Position numbers and translations under genes: made by a program. This document shows, piece by piece, positions 43,201-51,513 of a stretch of 64,000 nt of DNA. The first letter of the stretch is position 1; every line of letters begins with the position of its first letter. This DNA is from Azoarcus sp. (GTDB taxonomy: Bacteria; Pseudomonadota; Gammaproteobacteria; Burkholderiales; Rhodocyclaceae), in NCBI GenBank assembly GCA_020725025.1, contig DYFV01000010.1:37659-101658 (forward strand), in the 5' to 3' direction. The notes under the pieces are model-generated. The model was not told the DNA's origin. It did not search any database and saw only the letters and a list, made by a program, of their open reading frames with translations.

Positions 43201-45055
43201 GTTCGGCAACGGCATGCTGCTGTCGAAGTGCATCCGCCTGGTCGCGGCCTTCGACCACCGCCACATCTTCCTCGACCCGGATCCGGACCCGGCCGCCACC
43301 TGGGAGGAGCGCGCGCGCCTGTTCGGCCTGCCGCGCTCGTCCTGGGACGACTACGACCGCTCGCGCATCTCGGAAGGCGGCGGCGTGTGGCCGCGCAGCG
43401 CCAAGTCCATCCCGCTCTCGCCCCAGGTGCGCGCCGCGCTCGGCACCGAGGCCGAAGCCCTCACGCCGGCCGAGCTCATCCGCTGCATCCTGCGCGCGCC
43501 GGTAGACCTCCTCTACAACGGCGGCATCGGCACCTACGTGAAGGCCGCGAGCGAGACCGACGCCGCGGTGGGCGACCGCGCCAACGACGCGCTGCGGGTC
43601 AATGGCGCGGAGCTGCGCTGCCGGGTGGTGGTCGAGGGCGGAAACCTCGGCGTTACCCAGCTCGGCCGCATCGAGTACGCCTTGAAGGGCGGCAAGATCA
43701 ACACCGACGCCATCGACAATTCGGGCGGCGTGGATTGCTCCGACCACGAGGTGAACATCAAGATCCTGCTCGACCGGGTGGTGGCCGAGGGCGAGCTCAC
43801 CGAGAAGCAGCGCAACAAGCTGTTGGCGGACATGACCGAGGAGGTCGCCGGCCTGGTGCTGCGCGACAACTACGGGCAGACCCAGATCCTCTCGGTCATG
43901 CGCGCGCGCGGGGCGGCGCTGCTCGGCGAGCAGGGCGACTTCATCCGCCGCCTTGCCCACTCGGGACGGCTCAACCGCAAGCTCGAGTTCCTGCCCATGG
44001 ACGAGGAGCTCGCCGAACGCTCCGCCAGCCGCACCGGGCTGGTCACCCCCGAGCTCGCGGTGCTGCTCGCCTACTGCAAGATCGAGCTCTTCGAGCTGGT
44101 GCTCGCCTCGGACGTGCCCGAAGACCCCTACATCTCCACCGCGCTCCTGCGCTACTTCCCGGTGCCGCTGCGCGAGCGCTATCCGGCGCAGATCGCCGAG
44201 CACCCCCTGCGGCGCGAGATCATCGCCACCCACGTGGTGAACAGCATGGTGAACCGGGTCGGGCTCACCTTCGTGAACCGGCTGCAAGGGGAGGTCGGCG
44301 CGACGCCGGCCGAGATCGTGCGCGCCTACATGGCCACCCGGGAGGTCTTCGCCCTGGTGCCGGTATGGCGCGGCATCGAGGCCCTCGACAACCTGGTCGA
44401 GTACGCGGTGCAGACGGCGATGATCCTCGACACCGGCCGGCTCATCCAGCGCGGCACCCTATGGTTCCTGCGCCATCGGGAGTGGCTCGCCGACCTCGGG
44501 GCGACGGTGGAGCACTTCGCCCCCGGCGTGGCGCGGCTCGCCGAGGGCCTGCACGAGCTGGTCACGCCCGACTACCGCGCCGAGCTCGATGCGGCCGCCG
44601 CGCGGCTGGTCGAGAAGGGCGCGCCGGAGCCGCTGGCGCGGCGCATCGCCTCCCTCGACGAGCTCTATTCGGCGCTGGACCTGGTGGAGGTGGCGGCCGA
44701 GACGGCGCGCCCGGAGGCACTGGTGGCGCAGGTCTACTTCACCCTGGGTGGCCATCTGGAGCTGCACTGGCTGGCACGGCACATCATCGCGCTCCCGGCC
44801 GACACCCGCTGGCAGTCTCTCGCACGCAGCGCCTTGCGTGTGGATCTCTCCAACCAGGCGCGTCTGCTCGCCGCCGATGCGCTGCGCCAGTCGCCGGACG
44901 CGGACGACGCCGAGCTGGTCATACGGGCCTGGGAGGGCCGCCACTTCGCCCGGATGGAGCGCTACCGCCACCTCCTGGCGGAAGTGAAATCGGCCACCGC
45001 GGTGGAGATGCCGATGCTCTCGGTGCTGCTGCGCGAGCTGCGCGGCATGGTCTGA
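40238..45055 (+). CDS. gdhB: Large NAD-specific glutamate dehydrogenase
   Basis: Protein of about 1605 residues, the size of the proteobacterial giant GDH class. An N-terminal ACT-like regulatory region of about 600 residues has [19 protein letters not shown], then [11 protein letters not shown], SARxxY-like [18 protein letters not shown]. The catalytic core follows about residue 780: [36 protein letters not shown], and [22 protein letters not shown]. It has a long helical C-terminal region. It oxidises glutamate to 2-oxoglutarate with NAD. I prefer ATG 40238 (GGGAG upstream, MLAPHQEA); ATG 40190 is in frame and would add 16 residues. The gdhB symbol follows Pseudomonas usage. Confidence 0.93.
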   Translation: [1605 protein letters not shown]

Positions 45056-45063
45056 ACCCGCCC

Positions 45064-45145
45064 CCCGGATTCCGTTCCTCCATCCGGGCTGCAGAGGACC
45101 GCGCGGCGTCCGCGTAGCCCGGATGAAGCCCCAGCGGAATCCGGG
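45064..45145. repeat. Extragenic repeat pair, head to head
   Basis: An inverted copy at 45064-45090 (CCCGGATTCCG...CCATCCGGGCT) faces a forward copy at 45112-45145 (GCGTAGCCCGGATGAAG...GCGGAATCCGGG). The pair fills the 114-bp gap between the convergent glutamate dehydrogenase and TRAP permease genes. Each copy has self-complementary CCGGAT/ATCCGG ends and the pair could fold as a large cruciform, so it may help end both transcripts. Confidence 0.85.
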
Positions 45146-45169
45146 AACGGCGGCCGGCGCCCCGATGCC

Positions 45170-47812
45170 TCAGGTCGCCGGCCGCGGGTGCGGCGCCGCA
45201 CCGGTGCGTGCCCGGCGCAACTGCAGCATCACCACCACCGCGAGCACGAGCAGTGTCGGCAGGTACATCCACTCCTTCCGCGGACGATCGGTGGGCAGCT
45301 CGATGCGGCTCACCGTGAAGCCCTGCTCCAGCCCCAGCCGTTCGGCCGGGCTGCCGAAGCGCACCGCGGCGACCTGCACCTGGTCGCCCAGCTGCATCAC
45401 CGTGAGGCCCATCGCGCCCAGGCGCTCGCGGGCCGAGGGGGCGGGATCGCCCAGCGGCAGCAGCACGCCCTTGGATACGTCGTCGCCCTCCAGGCTGATG
45501 CCTTCCACCCACACGCGCAGCCGGGCGTCGGCGGGCGCCGCCTGCACCAGCTCCGTGAAGCGGCTCGCCGGAACCGCCTCGTAGGGCGGATACAGCATGT
45601 CCATCCAGAAGCCGGGCCGGAACAGGCTGAAGGTCACGAGCAGCAGCACCGCCGTCTCCCAGCTGCGGTTGCGGGTAAGGAACCAGCCCTGGGTGGCGGC
45701 GGCGAACATCAGGTTGGCCAGGATCGCGGTGGACACGGTGAGGAAGAAGATCCACCACGAGTCGATGCCGATCATCAGCAACTGGGTGTTGAAGATGAAC
45801 ATGAAGGGCAGGATCGCCGTGCGGATCGAGTACAGGAAGGCCTGGGCGCCGACCGCGATCGGGTCGTAGCGGGCAATCCCTGCCGCCGCGTAGGAGGCGA
45901 GCCCCACCGGCGGGGTGACGTCGGCCATCAGCCCGAAGTAGAAGACGAACATGTGCACCGCGATGAGCGGTACCAGCAGCCCGCTCTGTGAGCCGAGCTC
46001 GACCACCACCGGGGCCATCAGGGTCGACACCACGATGTAGTTGGCGGTGGTGGGCAGCCCCATGCCGAGGATGAGGCAGATCACCGCCACCATGAAGAGC
46101 ATCACCATCAGGTTGCCGCCCGAGACGAGTTCGACGAACTCGGTGAGCACCAGCCCGATCCCGGTGAGCGTCACCGTGCCTACCACGATGCCGGCGGCCG
46201 CGGTGGCGATGCCGATGCCGATCATGTTGCGCGCGCCGGTCTCCAGCCCCAGGTAAAGGTCGGCGAACCCCTGTTTGAAGTCGCGCCCGACCGTGTCGTG
46301 GCCGCGGAAGAGGGCGAGGATGGGGCGCTGGGTGACCAGGATGAAGATCATGAAGGTCGTCGCCCAGAAGGCGGACAGCCCCGGCGAGAGCTCCTCGACC
46401 ATCAGGTTCCACACCAGCGCCACCACCGGCAGCAGGAAGTGCAGGCCCGACTTCAGCGTCGGGCCCACCTCGGGCAGCACCGTGAGCTCGCTGTTCGGAT
46501 CCTCCATGTGCAGCTCGGGCTGCTTCGCCGAGAACCGCAGCAACGCGAGGTAGGCGAAGAACATCAGCACCGAGATCACGATGAAGGAGGCCTCGCCCGC
46601 GACGACCTTGATCCACCCCAGCCCGTAGTACACCACCCCCGCCAGGACGAGCAGGCCGCTCACCGTGAATCCCACCGAAAGGAGCCGCGCCTGCCAGGGT
46701 TTCGTCGGAGCGCGCCGCGGCAGCCCGCGGATGTCGGCCTTCATCGCTTCCAGGTGCACAAGGTAGAACAGCGCGATGTAGGAGATCATCGCCGGCAGGA
46801 AGGCGTGCTTGAGCACCTCCACGTAGGGAATGCCCACGTACTCGACCATCAGGAAGGCCGCCGCGCCCATCACCGGCGGCATGATCTGGCCGTCTACCGA
46901 GGCGGCCACCTCCACCGCACCGGCCTTCTTCGGGTGGTAGCCCACCCGCTTCATGAGCGGGATGGTGAAGGTGCCGGTGGTCACCACGTTGGCGATCGAG
47001 GAGCCGGAGATCATCCCGGTCGAGGCCGAGGCCACGACCGCGGCCTTGGCCGGGCCGCCGCGGAAGTGCCCCAGCATGGACATGGCGCTCATGATGAAGT
47101 AGTTGCCGGCGCCCGCCGTCTCCAGCAGCGCGCCGAAGAGCACGAACAGGAAGATGAAGCTGGTGGACACCCCCAGCGCGACCCCGAACACGCCCTCGGT
47201 GGTGAGCCACAGGTGGCTCATGCCCTTGCCGAGGGAGGCGCCGCGGTGGGCGACGATGTCCGGCATGTAGGGGCCGAGGAAGATGTAGGCGATGAACAGG
47301 AGCGCCAGGATCACCATCGGCAGGCCGAGCACGCGCCGCGCGGCTTCGAGCAGCAGCGCCAGGCCCGCGACCGCCGCCACCAGGTCCAGGGTGGTGGGCA
47401 GGCCGGGGCGGGTGGCGAGCTCGGCGTAGAAGAGGTAGAGATAGCCGCCGCAGAAGGCGCCTGCGAGCGCGAATACCCAGTCCTGAAGGGGAACGTAATC
47501 GCGCGGCGAGCGCTTGAAGGCGGGATAGGCGAGGAAGGCGAGGAAGATCGCGAAGGCCAGGTGGATCGAGCGCGCCTCGGTGTCGTTGAGGATGAAGACC
47601 CCGAAGGTGAAGGGCAGCGGCGAGGCGAACCACAGCTGGAACAGCGACCACGCGAGCGCTGCCGCGATCACCACCCCCAGTACGATCCCTTTGGGCGTTC
47701 TACCCCCGGTATCGGCCTCGGCGACGATCTGCTTCAGCTCGTCGTCGCTCAGTACGTGGACTTCGCTCCTTTCCTGCTCGGCGTGCTTGCCGGATCTTTC
47801 GACCATCCCCAT
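45170..47812 (-). CDS. TRAP transporter permease, fused 4TM/12TM subunits with PDZ-like C-terminal domain
   Basis: Protein of 880 residues. The N-terminal small-subunit-like helices (about 45-200) are fused to the large permease (about 200-700: AHRGASLGKGMSHLWLTTEGVFG, GMISGSSIANVVTTGTFTIPLMKRVGY, GMGLPTTANYIVVSTLMAPV, MADVTPPVGLASYAAAGIA). After the last helices, a periplasmic-type domain (VWVEGISLEGDDVSKG ... VAAVRFGSPAERLGLEQGFTVSRIEL) resembles the DUF3394/PDZ-like tail of this subfamily, then a final helix. It pairs with the TAXI binding protein gene 95 bp upstream. The substrate is probably an acidic or amino-acid compound given the neighbours, but this is unproven. Confidence 0.92.
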   Translation of the reverse strand: MGMVERSGKHAEQERSEVHVLSDDELKQIVAEADTGGRTPKGIVLGVVIAAALAWSLFQLWFASPLPFTFGVFILNDTEARSIHLAFAIFLAFLAYPAFKRSPRDYVPLQDWVFALAGAFCGGYLYLFYAELATRPGLPTTLDLVAAVAGLALLLEAARRVLGLPMVILALLFIAYIFLGPYMPDIVAHRGASLGKGMSHLWLTTEGVFGVALGVSTSFIFLFVLFGALLETAGAGNYFIMSAMSMLGHFRGGPAKAAVVASASTGMISGSSIANVVTTGTFTIPLMKRVGYHPKKAGAVEVAASVDGQIMPPVMGAAAFLMVEYVGIPYVEVLKHAFLPAMISYIALFYLVHLEAMKADIRGLPRRAPTKPWQARLLSVGFTVSGLLVLAGVVYYGLGWIKVVAGEASFIVISVLMFFAYLALLRFSAKQPELHMEDPNSELTVLPEVGPTLKSGLHFLLPVVALVWNLMVEELSPGLSAFWATTFMIFILVTQRPILALFRGHDTVGRDFKQGFADLYLGLETGARNMIGIGIATAAAGIVVGTVTLTGIGLVLTEFVELVSGGNLMVMLFMVAVICLILGMGLPTTANYIVVSTLMAPVVVELGSQSGLLVPLIAVHMFVFYFGLMADVTPPVGLASYAAAGIARYDPIAVGAQAFLYSIRTAILPFMFIFNTQLLMIGIDSWWIFFLTVSTAILANLMFAAATQGWFLTRNRSWETAVLLLVTFSLFRPGFWMDMLYPPYEAVPASRFTELVQAAPADARLRVWVEGISLEGDDVSKGVLLPLGDPAPSARERLGAMGLTVMQLGDQVQVAAVRFGSPAERLGLEQGFTVSRIELPTDRPRKEWMYLPTLLVLAVVVMLQLRRARTGAAPHPRPAT

Positions 47813-47907
47813 CTCCCACGCGCGGAATACTCGCGGGGCGCGGCGGGGTTTCGGTCCGCGCGTGCCCCGGGCTCAGGACGGCGGCCGGGCCGCCGTCCCG
47901 CGGGCGG

Positions 47908-48876
47908 TCAGAGCCAGCCCTTCTCCTTGTAGTACTTCATGGCGCCCGCGTGGATCGGGGCCGACAGGCCGTTCTTCACCATCTCCTCGGGCTTCAGGTG
48001 GGCGAAGGCCGGGTGCAGCTTCTTGAACTCGTCGAAGTTGTCGAACACCGCCTTGACCATGTTGTAGACCACCTCGTCCGAGGTCTTGGCCGAGGTCACG
48101 AAGGTCGCCGTCACGCCGTAGGTGGGCGTGGGGTCCGGGTTGTTGGCGTACAGCCCGCCCGGGATCTCGACCTTGGCGTAGTACGGGCGCTCGCTGACCA
48201 GCTTGTCGATCGCAGGGCCGGTGAGCGGCACGAGCTTGGCGCCGCAGGTGGTGGTCGGATCCTGGATGTTGGCCGAAGGGTGGCCCACGCCGTAGAAGAA
48301 GCCGTCGATCTTGTTGTCGCACAGCGCCGCGCCGTGCTCGTCGGCCTTCAGCTCGGAGGCGAGGGAGAAGTCGGACATGGTCCAGCCCATCGCCTTCAGC
48401 AGTTCCTCCATCGAGGCGCGCGTACCCGAGCCCGGGTTGCCCACGTTGAAGCGCTTGCCCTTCAGGTCCTCGAACTTGGTCGCGTTCAGTTCCTTGCGAG
48501 CGACCACGGTGAAGGGCTCGGGGTGGATCGAGAACACCGCGCGCAGATCCTTGTTGGCGCCCGCGTCCTTGAAGGTGCTGCTGCCGTTGTAGGCGTGGAA
48601 CTGCCAGTCCGACTGCGCCACGCCGAAGTCGAGCTCGCCGCCGCGGATGGTGTTGAGGTTGTAGACGGAGCCGCCGGTGCTCTCCACCGAGCAGCGGATG
48701 CCGTGCTTGGCACGGTCCTTGTTCATGAGCCGGCAGATCGCGCCGCCGGCCGCGTAGTACACCCCGGTGACGCCGCCCGTGCCGATCGTGACGAACTTCT
48801 GCTGCGCATGCGCGGGGGTGGTGCCCAGCGAGGCGACAACCGCGAACGCGGCCGCCACAGCGGTCAGTTTCTTCAT
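47908..48876 (-). CDS. TAXI-family TRAP transporter solute-binding protein
   Basis: Periplasmic protein of 322 residues. A signal peptide ([24 protein letters not shown]) is followed by the TAXI opening [25 protein letters not shown] and the core motifs [48 protein letters not shown] and [17 protein letters not shown]. An AAGGAG site precedes the ATG. It delivers the solute to the fused TRAP permease. The D-amino-acid dehydrogenase gene lies 166 bp upstream on the same strand. Confidence 0.94.
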   Translation of the reverse strand: MKKLTAVAAAFAVVASLGTTPAHAQQKFVTIGTGGVTGVYYAAGGAICRLMNKDRAKHGIRCSVESTGGSVYNLNTIRGGELDFGVAQSDWQFHAYNGSSTFKDAGANKDLRAVFSIHPEPFTVVARKELNATKFEDLKGKRFNVGNPGSGTRASMEELLKAMGWTMSDFSLASELKADEHGAALCDNKIDGFFYGVGHPSANIQDPTTTCGAKLVPLTGPAIDKLVSERPYYAKVEIPGGLYANNPDPTPTYGVTATFVTSAKTSDEVVYNMVKAVFDNFDEFKKLHPAFAHLKPEEMVKNGLSAPIHAGAMKYYKEKGWL

Positions 48877-49042
48877 ATCAGAGCTCCTTGTGAGTAAGCA
48901 TGGTCAGGCAATGCGCAGCCCGCCACGCCATGGGGACGATGGTGCGGCGGACCGAAGGAAGGAACGCATCCGCAGCTTTGCATGGTTCGTGGGGCGCGTC
49001 ACCTAGGGTTAGCCCGGATTCCCCCGGTCGGAGCGTCCCTGT

Positions 49043-50332
49043 TTACGCGGATCTCCGTCCGCCCGGGGCCGTGCCTGGCATAACGGCGGCTAGGGTGAAC
49101 CCTGCGTGGGGCACGGCCGGCTCCCGGCCCGCAAGGCGGTCGGCGAGGACGCTGGCGCTGCCCAGCGCGAGGGTGAAACCGAGCGCGCCGTGCCCCACGT
49201 TGAGCCACAGATTGGGCAGGGCGCCGCGGTCGATGATGGGGCGTCCGCCCGGCGTGGCGGGGCGCAATCCCGCCCAGGGCGTGACGGTGGCGAGATCGAC
49301 GCCGGCCCCGAAGACCTCGCGCGTCTCCCGCAGGAGGGTGGCGACCCGCCTCGGATCGATCCTCGCGTCGTGGCCAACGATGTCCGCCATGCCGGCCACC
49401 CGCAGCCGGCCACCCAGGCGTGCGTAAACGATCTTGCGCCTGAAGTCGGTAACGCTCGTGCGCGGTACGGCCGTCGCGTCGCGTACCGGCAGGTCGAGGC
49501 TGTAGCCCTTCACCGGGTAGATCGGGAGCGCCATGCCAAGCGGGCGGGCCAGGGCCGGCGCGTCCACGCCGTTTGCCAGCACGAAGGCATCGGCCGCAAT
49601 GGATCCTCGGGCGGTACGCACGGCCGCGACGCGTCCGCCCGCCGTCTCCAGCGCGTCCACCGCCTCGCCGAGCACGAAGCGCACCGGGTTCTCGCCCGTG
49701 GTGAGCAGGTCGGCCAAGGCGAGACAAAGGGCCCGGCAGTCCCCGGCCTCCTCGCCGGGCGTATGGATCGCGCCGTGGATCCGGCCGCGCAAGGCAGCGA
49801 GTGCGGGCTCCACCTCCAGGCAGGCGTCGCCGTCGAGCGCGACCTGCTCCGCGGCGAGTGCCGGGTGCGCGGCGAGCAGCCGCCGCGCCGCCGCGTACTC
49901 GTCCTGATCGCGGTGGACCACCAGCTTGCCGCTCTTCACGTAGTCGAAGGCCAGCCCGTGGCCGTCTACGAGCTCGTGCACCAGGGCGCGGGAGAGCAGC
50001 GCCAGCGGCAGCAGGCTCGCCACCGTGCACGCCTTCTCGCGCCCGTTGCAGGCCTGCAGAAAGCCCATGATCCAGTGCCACTGGTCGGGATCGAAGCGGG
50101 GCCGGAAGCGCACCGGCGCGTCCCGGGCGAGCATCCAGCCGGGGATCTTGGCAAGCACGTCGGGGTCGGCCAGCGGCGCCACGTAGCGGTAGGAGAGCTG
50201 CCCACCGTTGGCGTGGCTCGCGCCGCCCGCGATCTCGCCGCGGTCGACCACCGTCACCCGGTGCCCGTCCCGGCGCAAGGCCCAGGCACTCGCCAGTCCC
50301 ACGATTCCGGCACCCACCACCACGATGTCCAT
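49043..50332 (-). CDS. dadA: D-amino-acid dehydrogenase family FAD oxidoreductase (DadA-like)
   Basis: Protein of 429 residues. It has an N-terminal FAD-binding Rossmann motif (MDIVVVGAGIVGLASAWALRRDGHRVTVVDR), GGASHANGGQLSYRYVAPLADP as in DadA, and the C-terminal FAD loop PWAGLRPATPGGRPIID with LWLNVGHGALGFTLALGSA. It oxidises D-amino acids to keto acids and passes electrons to the quinone pool. The GGGAGG site is 7 bases from the ATG at 50332 but only 1 base from the track's ATG at 50338, so the shorter start is preferred. Alanine dehydrogenase and a LysR regulator are neighbours. Confidence 0.85.
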   Translation of the reverse strand: MDIVVVGAGIVGLASAWALRRDGHRVTVVDRGEIAGGASHANGGQLSYRYVAPLADPDVLAKIPGWMLARDAPVRFRPRFDPDQWHWIMGFLQACNGREKACTVASLLPLALLSRALVHELVDGHGLAFDYVKSGKLVVHRDQDEYAAARRLLAAHPALAAEQVALDGDACLEVEPALAALRGRIHGAIHTPGEEAGDCRALCLALADLLTTGENPVRFVLGEAVDALETAGGRVAAVRTARGSIAADAFVLANGVDAPALARPLGMALPIYPVKGYSLDLPVRDATAVPRTSVTDFRRKIVYARLGGRLRVAGMADIVGHDARIDPRRVATLLRETREVFGAGVDLATVTPWAGLRPATPGGRPIIDRGALPNLWLNVGHGALGFTLALGSASVLADRLAGREPAVPHAGFTLAAVMPGTAPGGRRSA

Positions 50333-50358
50333 AGCCATTCCTCCCGATTCCGGCTTGC

Positions 50359-50374
50359 TTCGCGATCCCGCGAA
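50359..50374. promoter_or_regulatory. Inverted repeat in the dadA/lysR intergenic region
   Basis: TTCGCG-ATCC-CGCGAA has perfect six-base arms in the 123-bp gap between divergent dadA and the LysR gene. A divergent regulator gene with a palindrome between is the usual LysR arrangement, so this is a candidate operator. It lacks the classical T-N11-A form in an obvious position. Confidence 0.5.
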
Positions 50375-50455
50375 CACGAAGCCAGTATGGGGATTGCGCA
50401 AGGGCGGCGGGTTGCGGATGATGTGCATGGGTATGTCGTCAGGACATGGGCTGCC

Positions 50456-51388
50456 ATGCGGCTGCGTCAGATCGAGGTCTTTCGCGCGGTGATGATCGCC
50501 GGCTCGGTGAGCGAGGCGGCGCGCATGCTCGCCGTGTCCCAGCCGGTCGTGTCGCGGGTGCTGGCCCACACGGAGAGCGCCCTCGGCTTCCCGCTCTTCG
50601 AGCGCAGCCGCGGGCGGCTGGCCGCCACCGCCGAGGCGCGCGCCCTCTTCGTGCAAGTGCAGCGCGCCTGGGGCGAGATCGAGCGCATCGAGGCGCTGGC
50701 CGCCAACCTGCGCCGCGGCGCGAGCGGCCTGCTGCGGGTGGCCGCCACGCCGTCCCTCGCCACCAGCCTCCTGCCCGAGGCCCTGGCCGCCCTGCGGGAG
50801 AGCCACCCGGGCGTGGCCTGCGACCTGTGGGCGACCCACACCCGCCAGATCGAGGAGCACCTGCTCGCCTTCGACATCGACGTCGGCTTCGCCATCGAGC
50901 CGGCGCCCCACGTGGCCCTCGAGGCCACGGCACTCGCCCGCGGCGAGATCGTGCTCGCCGCGCCGCGCGCCTGGCTCGCCGGCGTGCTGCGTCCCGGCGA
51001 GCGGGGCTGGCTCGAAGCGCGCCCCTTCATCGCGCTGGCCGAGGCCACCCCGCTGGGCGAGCGCCTGGCCGCGCGCCTGGCCGCCGGCAGCTGGCGGCCG
51101 GCCCAGATGCTGACGGTGCAGACCTACGCGCTCGCCGGCATGCTGGTCGCACAGGGGCTGGGCTACGCGTTGCTGGACGGCTATACCGGCGCGACCCTGG
51201 ATCCGGAGCGCGTAGTGCTGCTGCGGCTCGATCCGCCGGCGCCCTTCGAGCTCTTCATGATGCGCAGCACCGCCGGCGCCGGCTCGCTGCTGGTCGGGCG
51301 GCTGGCCGCCTGCCTCGCGGCGGCGGCGCAGGCACACGCGCAGCGCCTGGCCGCGCGGGCGCTACCGGAGGCATTCGTGATGGGCTAG
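50456..51388 (+). CDS. LysR-family transcriptional regulator
   Basis: Protein of 310 residues. The N-terminal winged helix is standard ([55 protein letters not shown]), and the effector domain starts near residue 90 ([30 protein letters not shown]). The ATG at 50456 opens the helix; the track ORF runs much further upstream through non-coding sequence. It is divergent from dadA and next to alanine dehydrogenase. Control of D/L-alanine use is likely but inferred. Confidence 0.92.
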   Translation: MRLRQIEVFRAVMIAGSVSEAARMLAVSQPVVSRVLAHTESALGFPLFERSRGRLAATAEARALFVQVQRAWGEIERIEALAANLRRGASGLLRVAATPSLATSLLPEALAALRESHPGVACDLWATHTRQIEEHLLAFDIDVGFAIEPAPHVALEATALARGEIVLAAPRAWLAGVLRPGERGWLEARPFIALAEATPLGERLAARLAAGSWRPAQMLTVQTYALAGMLVAQGLGYALLDGYTGATLDPERVVLLRLDPPAPFELFMMRSTAGAGSLLVGRLAACLAAAAQAHAQRLAARALPEAFVMG

Positions 51389-51412
51389 GGCGCCGCCCGC
51401 TCCACCCCCGTT

Positions 51413-51481
51413 CCCGGATTCCCTTCCTCCATCCGGGCCACAGGCCAGCCGATGCTCGTGCGGCGTATTCGTAGCCCGGAT
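51413..51481. repeat. Extragenic repeat pair, second copy truncated
   Basis: An inverted copy at 51413-51439 (CCCGGATTCCCTTCCTCCATC CGGGCC) faces a forward half copy at 51470-51481 (CGTAGCCCGGAT) that lacks the GGAATCCGGG end. It lies between convergent lysR and alanine dehydrogenase genes. Confidence 0.75.
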
Positions 51482-51513
51482 CCGCGACAGGCGTTCGCCG
51501 CCCCGCCGCGCGC

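Noticed and set aside
39665-44287. 1540-residue minus-strand ORF
   Set aside because: It lies opposite the well-supported glutamate dehydrogenase. Its composition is a GC-rich antisense shadow with no domain motif.
40906-45117. 1403-residue plus-strand ORF overlapping the glutamate dehydrogenase in another frame
   Set aside because: It is Arg/Ala/Pro/Gly-rich out-of-frame translation of the same DNA. All known motifs are in the other frame.
44919-47651. 910-residue minus-strand ORF over the TRAP permease
   Set aside because: It is an out-of-frame shadow. The +1 frame (45170-47812) carries all TRAP motifs and membrane helices.
50333-50338. ATG at 50338 as the dadA start
   Set aside because: It is one base from the GGGAGG ribosome site, too close. 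The next ATG at 50332 is seven bases away.
49043-51337. 764-residue minus-strand ORF starting inside the LysR gene
   Set aside because: Only the part from 50332 down encodes DadA. The upstream part is antisense to LysR.
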